From the NCBI GenBank assembly GCA_020853405.1, contig JADYYZ010000246.1:1-5579 (forward strand): DNA of 5,579 bases, written 5' to 3'. Made by a program: the position numbers and the translations under genes. Source of the stretch: Acetobacteraceae bacterium. GTDB taxonomy: Bacteria; Pseudomonadota; Alphaproteobacteria; Acetobacterales; Acetobacteraceae. Positions 1 to 5,579 of this stretch are shown here, in pieces (positions within the stretch are counted from its first letter, which is position 1; every line of letters starts with the position of its first letter). A model generated the notes under the pieces. That model was given only the letters and a program-made list of their open reading frames with translations. It did not search any database and was not told where the DNA came from.

Positions 1-2
1 AC

Positions 3-1388
3 CAGAAGCGCTGGAAGGGCGGCTGGAAGCGCAAATCGAACGGCAAGATCGTGCCGCGCCAGGGCGGCAAGTGGCGGATCCTCGCCAACATCTTCGCCAA
101 CCCGGCGCTGCCGGAGATCGACGACTATTACGAGCCGTTCACCTTCGACTACACCCACCTCCAGACCGCCCCCGAATCCGAGGCGATGCCGGTGGCCCGC
201 GCGGTCAGCCTGATCACCGGCGAGCGCATGGACATCAAGTGGGGGCCGAACTGGGAGGAGATCCTCGGCACCGAGTTCCGCAAGCGCAGCCAGGACTACA
301 ATTTCGAGGGCATCCAGAAGCAGATCTACGGGCAGTTCGAGAACACCTTCATGTTCTACCTGCCGCGGCTGTGCGAGCACTGCCTCAATCCCAGCTGCGT
401 CGCCAGCTGCCCGTCGGGGTCGATCTACAAGCGCGAGGAAGACGGCATCGTCCTGATCGACCAGGAGAAGTGCCGCGGCTGGCGGATGTGCGTCAGCGGC
501 TGCCCGTACAAGAAAATCTACTACAACTGGCAGAGCGGCAAGGCCGAGAAGTGCATCTTCTGCTACCCGCGCATCGAGGCGGGCGAGCCGACGGTGTGCA
601 GCGAGACCTGCGTCGGGCGCATCCGCTATCTGGGCGTGCTGCTGTACGACGCCGACCGCATCGAGGAGGCAGCCAGCGTCGAGAACGAACAGCAGCTCTA
701 CCGCAGCCAGCTCGACATCTTCCTCGACCCGAACGACCCGGCGGTGATCGCCCAGGCGCGCGCCGACGGCGTGCCGGAAGCCTGGCTGGAGGCGGCGCGG
801 ATCAGCCCCACCTACAAGATGTGCATCGAATGGGGCATCGCCTTCCCGCTGCACCCCGAATACCGCACCCTGCCGATGGTCTGGTACGTGCCGCCGCTGT
901 CGCCGGTGCAGTCGGCGGTGGAAGCAGGCCATGTCGGCTGGAAGGACGGGCTGCCCGACCTCGCGAGCCTGCGCATCCCCGTGCGCTACCTCGCCAACCT
1001 GCTGACCGCGGGCGCCGAGGCCCCGGTGGTGCTGGCGCTGCAGCGGATGATGGCGATGCGCATCCACATGCGCGCCAAGACCGTCGAGGGGCGGAACGAG
1101 CGGGCGGTGCTGGAGAAGGTCGGCCTGTCGGAGGAACAGGTCGCCGACATGTACCAGACGCTGGCGATCGCCAACTACGAGGATCGCTACGTCATCCCCA
1201 CCACGCATCGCGAGTACGCGGAGAATGCGTTCGACCTGAAATCGGCCTGCGGCTTCAGTTTCGGCCAGGGCTGCTACGACGGCCGCACGGTCGGCAACCT
1301 GTTCAGCGCCACCGGCCCCTCGGCCGGGCGCATGGCGCCGCCGGCGATCCGCGAGGCGGCGGAAGCGCAGCGCGAGGAGGCGAAATGA
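3..1388 (+). CDS. narH: Respiratory nitrate reductase beta subunit NarH (5'-truncated by window edge)
   Basis: This is the iron-sulfur subunit of the membrane-bound NarGHI nitrate reductase. It passes electrons from the NarI haems to the molybdenum site in NarG on the cytoplasmic face of the membrane. The frame is open from base 3, giving 461 codons before the TGA at 1386. Compared with E. coli NarH (512 aa, by memory), about 58 N-terminal residues lie outside the window, including the first four-cysteine cluster motif. Twelve remaining ligand positions are visible in three groups: Cys codons at 372, 381, 396 and 408; at 471, 489 and 501 with a Trp codon at 480; and at 552, 561, 597 and 609. 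The Trp in CRGWRMC replaces a cysteine, as in E. coli NarH, where that group holds a [3Fe-4S] centre. The GTG at 51 is internal (Val), not a start: the reading before it (KGGWKRKSNGKI) matches conserved NarH sequence. The gene overlaps narJ by 4 bp. The full-length C-terminal half looks intact. Confidence 0.98.
   Translation, partial: QKRWKGGWKRKSNGKIVPRQGGKWRILANIFANPALPEIDDYYEPFTFDYTHLQTAPESEAMPVARAVSLITGERMDIKWGPNWEEILGTEFRKRSQDYNFEGIQKQIYGQFENTFMFYLPRLCEHCLNPSCVASCPSGSIYKREEDGIVLIDQEKCRGWRMCVSGCPYKKIYYNWQSGKAEKCIFCYPRIEAGEPTVCSETCVGRIRYLGVLLYDADRIEEAASVENEQQLYRSQLDIFLDPNDPAVIAQARADGVPEAWLEAARISPTYKMCIEWGIAFPLHPEYRTLPMVWYVPPLSPVQSAVEAGHVGWKDGLPDLASLRIPVRYLANLLTAGAEAPVVLALQRMMAMRIHMRAKTVEGRNERAVLEKVGLSEEQVADMYQTLAIANYEDRYVIPTTHREYAENAFDLKSACGFSFGQGCYDGRTVGNLFSATGPSAGRMAPPAIREAAEAQREEAK
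1374..1380 (+). promoter_or_regulatory. Ribosome binding site of narJ
   Basis: The sequence GAGGAGG lies inside the last codons of narH, 4 bases before the ATG at 1385. It is a strong Shine-Dalgarno match with slightly short spacing, and it fixes the narJ start at the ATGA overlap even though the narJ frame stays open far upstream through narH. Confidence 0.75.
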
Positions 1389-2089
1389 ATCGCCGCTTCG
1401 CGATCCTGTCGTCGCTGCTGCGCTACCCGGACGAGGGCTTGCGCGCCGACCTGCCCGACATCACGGCAGCGATCGGCGAGGCAGGCTTCGCGCCGGTCAA
1501 TGCGCGGGCGCTGCTGCGGCTTGCGCGCCGGCTCGGCGCCGGCGACCCGCTCGACCGGCAGGAGGACTATGTCCGCCTGTTCGACCGCACGCGCTCGACC
1601 TCGCTGCATCTGTTCGAGCACGTGCACGGCGACAGCCGCAACCGCGGCCCCGCGATGATCGAGCTCGCCCAGGCCTACCAGGGCGCGGGCTTTGCGATCA
1701 CCGGCAACGAGCTGCCCGACTACCTGCCCCTGTTCCTGGAGTTCCTGGCGGTCGCGCCGGCCGAACTCGGCGCGGCATTGCTGTCGCAGGCAGCGCCGAT
1801 CATCGACCAGCTGCACGGGCGGCTGCTGGCCCGCACGCAGGCGCCGGCGCGCGCCTATGCCGCGGTGCCGGCGGCGGCACTGGCCGAGGCCGGGGTTGCG
1901 CCGCAGGCACGCCAGGCACTCGCCGACGACGCGACCGACGCCGATGATCTGGGCGCGATCGATGCCGCCTACGAGGATGCGCCGGTGGTGTTCGGGCCGG
2001 AGAACGACCCCGATCGCGGCAATGTCCGCGCCAGCATGTCGGCGATGATTTCCCGCCTGAAGCGCCTGCGCGCCAGCGGCGCGCTGTAG
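1385..2089 (+). CDS. narJ: Nitrate reductase molybdenum cofactor assembly chaperone NarJ
   Basis: NarJ is the dedicated cytoplasmic chaperone of NarGHI. It binds apo-NarG and allows cofactor insertion and membrane attachment, and is not part of the finished enzyme. The product is 234 aa, almost the same as E. coli NarJ (236 aa). It begins with the typical LLRYPDEGL segment (residues 11-19). Its core carries the family signature: YVRLFDRTRSTSLHLFEHVHG (about 62-82), then SRNRGPAMIEL (84-94) and ELPDYLPLFLEFLA (109-122). The C-terminal third is Ala- and Asp-rich and less conserved, as is usual. The start is the ATG in the ATGA overlap with narH, backed by GAGGAGG upstream. The reading frame is open back to about base 71, but that upstream part is the shadow of narH and is Arg/Pro-rich with no NarJ similarity. 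narI follows after 15 bases. Confidence 0.97.
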   Translation: MNRRFAILSSLLRYPDEGLRADLPDITAAIGEAGFAPVNARALLRLARRLGAGDPLDRQEDYVRLFDRTRSTSLHLFEHVHGDSRNRGPAMIELAQAYQGAGFAITGNELPDYLPLFLEFLAVAPAELGAALLSQAAPIIDQLHGRLLARTQAPARAYAAVPAAALAEAGVAPQARQALADDATDADDLGAIDAAYEDAPVVFGPENDPDRGNVRASMSAMISRLKRLRASGAL

Positions 2090-2091
2090 CC

Positions 2092-2097
2092 AAGGAG
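2092..2097 (+). promoter_or_regulatory. Ribosome binding site of narI
   Basis: AAGGAG lies in the short gap after the narJ stop. It is 7 bases from the ATG at 2105 but only 4 from the in-frame GTG at 2102, which favours the ATG as the narI start. Confidence 0.75.
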
Positions 2098-2104
2098 AGT
2101 CGTG

Positions 2105-2866
2105 ATGGAAGCGCTCTGGTCGGTCTTCACCTCCTATCTCAACCACTTCCTGTTCGGCATCTACCCCTATATCTGCGCCGGCATCTTCCTGGTCGGCTCG
2201 CTGCTGCGGTTCGATCGCGACCAGTACACGTGGCGGTCCGGCTCCTCGCAGCTGCTGCGCAGCCACCAGCTGCGCTGGGGGTCGAACCTGTTCCATTTCG
2301 GCATCCTGTTCATCTTCCTCGGCCATTTCGTCGGCCTGCTGACGCCGCACTGGGTCTATGACATCGTGATCACGGCGGGGCAGAAGCAGGTGCTGGCGAT
2401 CGTGGTCGGCGGCATCGCCGGCGCGCTCGTGTTCGTGGGGCTGTCGCTGCTGCTGCACCGGCGCCTGTTCGACCTCCGCATCCGCCGCACCAGCACCGGC
2501 ATCGACATCGCCATCCTGGCGCTGCTCTGGGTGCAGGCATCGCTCGGGCTGATCACGCTGCCGTTCTCGCTCGCGCACCTCGACGGCTCGATGATGATGG
2601 CGCTTTCCGAATGGGCGCAGCGCATCGTCACGCTCCGCGCCGGCGCGGCCGACTACGTGCTGGAGGCGGCGCTGCCGTTCAAGATGCACATGGTGCTGGG
2701 CATGACGCTGTTCCTGCTGACGCCCTTCTCGCGCCTCGTGCACATCTTCTCGATCCCCGTCTGGTACCTGTTCCGCAGCTGGCAGATCGTGCGCCATCGC
2801 GGCGGCGCGACCGCCCGCCCCGGCCCGGTCGCGGCACCGCACGTGGCGGCCCGGCGCGTCTCGTGA
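2105..2866 (+). CDS. narI: Respiratory nitrate reductase gamma subunit NarI (cytochrome b)
   Basis: NarI is the integral membrane subunit that oxidises quinol and carries two b-type haems. It anchors NarGH to the inner membrane and feeds electrons to NarH. From ATG 2105 it is 253 aa, with five hydrophobic segments at roughly 12-34, 60-80, 94-117, 132-153 and 193-216. The four expected haem-ligand histidines are present: H64 (SNLFHFG) and H74 (FLGHFVG) in one helix pair, H195 (FKMHMVLGMT) and H213 (SRLVHIFS) in another, corresponding to H56, H66, H187 and H205 of E. coli NarI. Other family blocks are QYTWR, GLLTPHW and the loop around HLDGSMMM. A GTG at 2102 would add one residue, but the SD spacing prefers the ATG. 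About 22 Ala/Pro/Arg-rich residues extend past the E. coli C-terminus. The stop codon overlaps the GTG start of the next gene (GTGA at 2863-2866). Confidence 0.97.
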   Translation: MEALWSVFTSYLNHFLFGIYPYICAGIFLVGSLLRFDRDQYTWRSGSSQLLRSHQLRWGSNLFHFGILFIFLGHFVGLLTPHWVYDIVITAGQKQVLAIVVGGIAGALVFVGLSLLLHRRLFDLRIRRTSTGIDIAILALLWVQASLGLITLPFSLAHLDGSMMMALSEWAQRIVTLRAGAADYVLEAALPFKMHMVLGMTLFLLTPFSRLVHIFSIPVWYLFRSWQIVRHRGGATARPGPVAAPHVAARRVS

Positions 2867-3681
2867 GCATCCGGGTCAACGGCACCGAGATCGCCGAGCG
2901 CGCGATCGCCGCCGAAATGCAGCACCACCCCGCGCCCACGCGCGAGGAGGCCTGGCAGGCGGCGGCGCGGGCGCTGGTGGTGCGCCAGCTGCTGCTCGAC
3001 GAGGCACACCGCGCTGGCCTCGGCGGCGCCGAGACGGACACCCCCCAGGGCGACGACCAGGGCGACGACCAGGGCGACGACCTGCTGCCCGAGGAGCGCA
3101 CGATCGAGGCGCTGCTCGAAGGCGCGGTGAGCACGCCCGACGCCGACGCGGCAACCTGCCGGCGCTGGTACGAGGCGAACCGCGGCCGGTTCCGCAGCCC
3201 GGAATTGTGGGAAGCAAGCCACATCCTGATCGCTGCCGACCCCGAGGACGCGGCGGCGCGCGCCGAGGCGAAGGCCCGCGCCGAGGACCTGCTGGCCCTG
3301 GTCAAGGCCGACCCGGCGCAGCTGGCGGAGCTCGCGCGCCAGCACTCCGACTGTCCCTCGCGCAGCAACGGCGGCCATCTCGGCCAGGTCGAACGCGGCT
3401 CGACCGTGCCCGAGTTCGAGACCTTCCTCGCCGCGCTCGAACCCGGCCAGGTCTGCCCGGTGGTGATCGCCAGCCGCTACGGCATGCATGTGCTGCGCCT
3501 GCACGCCCGCGCCGAACCCGCCGAACTGCCGTACGAGGCCGTGGAAACCCGGATCAGGAGCTGGCTGCACGAGGCCTCCTGGCGCCAGGGCGTGCACCAG
3601 TACATCGCCCGGCTGGCCGCCGCGGCCACGATCGAAGGCATTGCCCTGCCGGTTGCAGCGGACGGCCCCCTCGTCCAATAG
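2863..3681 (+). CDS. PpiC-type (parvulin) peptidyl-prolyl cis-trans isomerase, nar-operon type
   Basis: This is a predicted prolyl isomerase and folding helper. From GTG 2863 it is 272 aa. There is no signal peptide or membrane segment, so it should act in the cytoplasm, unlike SurA or PpiD. Residues 1-55 form an Ala-rich helical N-terminal region resembling NifM-like parvulins. A low-complexity acidic linker follows (QGDD three times, residues 62-73). The parvulin domain spans about 117-214, with SHILI (H120), the HSDCPS block (161-166, C164), NGGHLG, a PEFE segment and SRYGMHVLRL (H209). H120, C164 and H209 match by eye the active-site His, Cys and His of E. coli PpiC, so it looks catalytically competent. 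The start lies in a GTGA overlap with narI and has no clear Shine-Dalgarno sequence, which points to translational coupling. A PpiC-type gene directly after narI is also found in Pseudomonas aeruginosa. A role in maturing NarGHI is inferred from context; the client protein is not known. Confidence 0.92.
   Translation: MSIRVNGTEIAERAIAAEMQHHPAPTREEAWQAAARALVVRQLLLDEAHRAGLGGAETDTPQGDDQGDDQGDDLLPEERTIEALLEGAVSTPDADAATCRRWYEANRGRFRSPELWEASHILIAADPEDAAARAEAKARAEDLLALVKADPAQLAELARQHSDCPSRSNGGHLGQVERGSTVPEFETFLAALEPGQVCPVVIASRYGMHVLRLHARAEPAELPYEAVETRIRSWLHEASWRQGVHQYIARLAAAATIEGIALPVAADGPLVQ
3046..3081 (+). repeat. Perfect 12-bp tandem repeat, three copies, in frame within the parvulin gene
   Basis: The unit CAGGGCGACGAC occurs three times in a row without a mismatch. 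It encodes Gln-Gly-Asp-Asp three times in the linker between the N-terminal region and the parvulin domain. Because the unit length is a multiple of three, copy-number change would keep the frame. Identical codons in all copies suggest recent slippage duplication rather than selection on the peptide alone. Confidence 0.95.
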
Positions 3682-3684
3682 AGG
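3681..3684 (+). promoter_or_regulatory. Weak, close ribosome binding site of the carbonic anhydrase gene
   Basis: GAGG overlaps the final base of the parvulin stop codon and sits only 3 bases before the ATG at 3688. It is short and closer than usual, so initiation probably relies in part on ribosomes finishing the upstream gene. No better upstream in-frame start is present, since the frame is not open much before this ATG. Confidence 0.4.
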
Positions 3685-3687
3685 CTG

Positions 3688-4383
3688 ATGCCGTATCGTG
3701 ATGCCGATGTCGCCCTGGCCGAGCTCGCGCAGGGGTTCGCGAGGTTCCGCGCGGCCTATTTCGAAACCAACCGGACCCTCTATGACGAACTTGTCTGGGA
3801 AGGCCAGAGCCCCAGGGTGATGGTGGTCGGCTGCAGCGACAGCCGGGCCGACCCGCAGATGATCACCGATGCCGGCCCCGGCGAGATCTTCACCATCCGC
3901 AACGTCGCCGCCCTGGTGCCGCCCTACATGCCCGACAGCCAGCTGGCGGGCACCTCATCGGCGCTGGAATTCGGCGTCAAGGGGCTCGGGGTCGCGCACA
4001 TCGTGGTGCTCGGCCATGCGATGTGCGGCGGCGTGCGCAGCCTGATGGAGTACGGCGATGCCGACCCGCGCTTCGAATTCATCAGCCGCTGGGTTGCCCA
4101 GCTCCGCCCCGCCCGCGACGAGGTGACGCGCCTGGTCAGCGAGGCCGACGCCGCGACCCGGACCCGCCTGGCCGAGCGCCTGGCCGTGCTGGTCTCGCTT
4201 TCCAACCTGATGACCTATCCCTGGATCGCAGAACGGGTAACGGGCGGGCAGCTGTCGCTGCACGCCTGGTTCTTCGATTTCGTGTGGGGCGTGCTGCTGC
4301 AGGCGGCCGGCCCGCACGGACCGTTCGAGCAGATCGAGCCCGGCACGCCGCCGGTCGCGGCGATCAGTACACGAATGGCATGA
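3688..4383 (+). CDS. Beta-class carbonic anhydrase
   Basis: This enzyme interconverts CO2 and bicarbonate using a zinc ion, and is expected in the cytoplasm (no signal peptide). The 231-aa product is of usual length for the family. The zinc-site motifs are complete: GCSDSR gives C49 and the D51-R53 pair, and GHAMCGG gives H110 and C113. Other family blocks are GEIFTIRNVAALVPPY (65-80), SALEFGVKGLGVAHIVVLGH (91-110) and a C-terminal LHAWFFDFVWG segment. The position three residues before C49 is Val, where the bicarbonate-regulated E. coli Can and Haemophilus enzymes have Trp. This, with the overall sequence, fits the CynT/plant-like branch better. No cyanase gene is visible, so a cynT name is not justified. 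The start is ATG 3688, six bases after the parvulin stop, and the stop overlaps the nnrS start. Its presence in a nar cluster is unusual. A link to nitrate respiration is inferred only from the operon position. Confidence 0.95.
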   Translation: MPYRDADVALAELAQGFARFRAAYFETNRTLYDELVWEGQSPRVMVVGCSDSRADPQMITDAGPGEIFTIRNVAALVPPYMPDSQLAGTSSALEFGVKGLGVAHIVVLGHAMCGGVRSLMEYGDADPRFEFISRWVAQLRPARDEVTRLVSEADAATRTRLAERLAVLVSLSNLMTYPWIAERVTGGQLSLHAWFFDFVWGVLLQAAGPHGPFEQIEPGTPPVAAISTRMA

Positions 4384-5570
4384 TGCAGCACCAGCCACCC
4401 CCTCCTGCCCTGGCCGTCTTCGCGCACGGCTTCCGCCCCTATTTCCTGATCGCCGGCATCTGGGCCGTGGTGCCGATCGCGGTCTGGGTCTCGGCGCTGC
4501 ATGGCGCGGCCCTTCCCGATGGCCTGTTCTCGCCGCAGCAGTGGCACGCGCACGAGATGATCGCCGGCTTCATCGGGGCTGCGATGTGCGGCTTCCTGCT
4601 GACGGCGGTGCCGAACTGGACCGGCAGGCGCGGCTATGGCGGGCCGCCGCTGGTGCTGGTGGCCGGGCTGTTCGTCGCCGCCCGCATCGCGCTGTGGCCG
4701 GGCGTCGCGTTGCCGCCGGCGCTGGCGGCGACGATTGCGCTGCTGCCGATCCCGGCGGTGCTGCTGATGGTGCTGCCGGCACTGATCCGCTCGCGCACGC
4801 CGCGGCTGTTCGGGCCGCCCATCCTGATCCTGCTGTTCTGGTTCAGCGACGTGCTGATGCTGGCCGACGCGGCGGGCTGGCAGACCGGCACCTTCACCAC
4901 CGGCCGCACGCTCGCGATCAACATGGCGCTGGCGCTGGTCGGGCTGATCGGCGGGCGGATCGTGCCGTCGTTCACCGTGAACGCGCTGCGCCGGGCAGGC
5001 AGGAAGGCAAGCCTGAACCCGATTCCCCGGATCGACGAGGCGGCGATGGTGGCGCTGTTCGCGGTCGCCGCGGTGGATGTCATCCTCCCCGATTCCACCG
5101 TCTCCGGGCTGGTCGCCGCGATCGCGGCGGTGCTGGTGCTGCTGCGGCTGTCGGGCTGGCACGGGCTTTCCACCCTCGGCCAGCCGATCCTCTGGGTGCT
5201 GCATCTCGGCTACCTGATGATCGCGGTCGCGCTGGCGACCAAGGCAGCGTTCCTGCTGGCAGGCTGGGCCTTGGGCATGTACTGGATGCATCTGCAGGCG
5301 ATGGGCGCGATCGGGCTGATGATCCTGGCGGTGATGTCGCGCGCGATCCTCGGCCACACCGGCCGCGCCCTGGTCGCGCCCTGGCCCGCGGCCGCCGGCT
5401 ATGCGCTGGTTCCCGTGGCGGCGCTGCTGCGCGCGTTCGGCGGGTTTGCGATGCCGTACCAGGCAGCGATCGGCCTTGCCGGGGCGACCTGGATCGCCGC
5501 CTACGCGCTGTTCCTGTTCGCCTTCGCGCCGATGCTGCTGCGCCGCCGCCCCGACGGCAAGCCGGGCTGA
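4380..5570 (+). CDS. nnrS: NnrS family haem-copper membrane protein (nitric oxide stress)
   Basis: NnrS proteins are polytopic inner-membrane proteins containing haem and copper. In Vibrio cholerae the protein protects metabolism against nitric oxide, and the gene is commonly controlled with denitrification genes. The product is 396 aa, a normal length, with about 12 hydrophobic segments covering most of the chain. Family motifs are clear: HGFRPYF (16-22), WHAHEM (55-60, H56 and H58), TAVPNWTGR (75-83), GGRIVPSFT (191-199), a His in HLGY (275), H304 before the GAIGLMILAV segment, and RAILGHTGR (321-329, H326). The conserved histidines are candidate metal ligands. Two adjacent ATG codons, at 4380 and 4383, both overlap the carbonic anhydrase stop TGA (4381-4383). 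The first gives the ATGA overlap also seen at narH-narJ, but the second is equally possible (395 aa). No Shine-Dalgarno sequence is visible, so coupling is likely. The gene ends 9 bases before the window edge, with no terminator in view. Confidence 0.95.
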   Translation: MMQHQPPPPALAVFAHGFRPYFLIAGIWAVVPIAVWVSALHGAALPDGLFSPQQWHAHEMIAGFIGAAMCGFLLTAVPNWTGRRGYGGPPLVLVAGLFVAARIALWPGVALPPALAATIALLPIPAVLLMVLPALIRSRTPRLFGPPILILLFWFSDVLMLADAAGWQTGTFTTGRTLAINMALALVGLIGGRIVPSFTVNALRRAGRKASLNPIPRIDEAAMVALFAVAAVDVILPDSTVSGLVAAIAAVLVLLRLSGWHGLSTLGQPILWVLHLGYLMIAVALATKAAFLLAGWALGMYWMHLQAMGAIGLMILAVMSRAILGHTGRALVAPWPAAAGYALVPVAALLRAFGGFAMPYQAAIGLAGATWIAAYALFLFAFAPMLLRRRPDGKPG

Positions 5571-5579
5571 CGCGCGAAA

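Noticed and set aside
51..53. GTG at 51 as a possible narH start
   Set aside because: The frame is open to the window edge and the residues before it match conserved NarH sequence, so the true start is outside the window.
71..1384. Upstream extension of the narJ reading frame, giving a 672-residue open frame
   Set aside because: The part before 1385 is the +1 shadow of narH: Arg/Pro/Gly-rich with no family motif. The NarJ signature begins right after the ATG at 1385, which has a good Shine-Dalgarno sequence.
2087..2104. FNR/NNR-type operator or promoter between narJ and narI
   Set aside because: The 15-base gap holds only the Shine-Dalgarno sequence. No TTGAT-N4-ATCAA-like palindrome was seen here or at any other junction.
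1274..2842. Long minus-strand open frame of 522 codons opposite narJ and narI
   Set aside because: It is antisense to two clearly conserved genes. Its product is rich in Arg, Gln, Ala and His with no domain, as expected for a complementary frame in GC-rich coding DNA.
3046..3081. Short direct repeats as a CRISPR array or protein-binding iterons
   Set aside because: The copies are contiguous with no spacers, only 12 bp long, and lie in frame inside a coding sequence.
2653..3678. Minus-strand open frame of 341 codons opposite the parvulin gene
   Set aside because: The plus strand here encodes a full parvulin with catalytic motifs. The antisense product has no recognisable motif and no supported start.
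4023..4379. Upstream extension of the nnrS frame through the carbonic anhydrase gene
   Set aside because: This is a frame shadow of the carbonic anhydrase. NnrS similarity starts only after the ATG pair at 4380-4385.
4215..5357. Minus-strand open frame of 380 codons opposite nnrS
   Set aside because: The product is a run of Gln, Arg, His and Asp, the mirror of hydrophobic GC-rich transmembrane codons on the other strand.
5571..5579. Terminator after nnrS
   Set aside because: Only 9 bases follow the stop codon and they show no stem-loop or T-run; any terminator would lie outside the window.

Overview
The window is one dense, plus-strand gene cluster for respiratory nitrate reduction from a GC-rich bacterium. 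Codon third positions are almost all G or C. It is most likely a proteobacterium with a nitrate-respiring or denitrifying lifestyle, because membrane-bound nitrate reductase genes stand beside an NnrS gene. The class cannot be fixed from these bases. The carbonic anhydrase resembles, from memory, forms common in Alphaproteobacteria, while the order narI then ppiC is also known from Pseudomonas.

Layout: narH, cut off at its 5' end by the window edge (3-1388); narJ (1385-2089); narI (2105-2866); a cytoplasmic-type parvulin peptidyl-prolyl isomerase (2863-3681); a beta-class carbonic anhydrase (3688-4383); and nnrS (4380-5570). Only 9 bases follow nnrS. There is no gap longer than about 15 bases between any two genes. 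Three of the five junctions overlap (ATGA at 1385-1388, GTGA at 2863-2866, ATGATG at 4380-4385), so the six genes read as one translationally coupled transcript. Its promoter must lie upstream of the window, probably before narG or a narK transporter gene.

How the genes fit together: NarH is the iron-sulfur electron-transfer subunit and NarI the di-heme quinol-oxidising membrane anchor of the NarGHI nitrate reductase. NarJ is the chaperone that allows insertion of the molybdenum cofactor into NarG. The parvulin is a probable folding helper for the same complex. NnrS is a haem-copper membrane protein linked to resistance against nitric oxide, a toxic product downstream of nitrite. The carbonic anhydrase is the unexpected member. 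Its position inside the coupled run suggests co-expression with nitrate respiration, but its role there is not evident.

I see no mobile elements, RNA genes, CRISPR arrays, terminators or FNR/NNR-like operator sites. I did not find a convincing new system. The points most worth a second look are the carbonic anhydrase embedded between the parvulin and nnrS, and a perfect in-frame 12-bp triplication in the parvulin gene.
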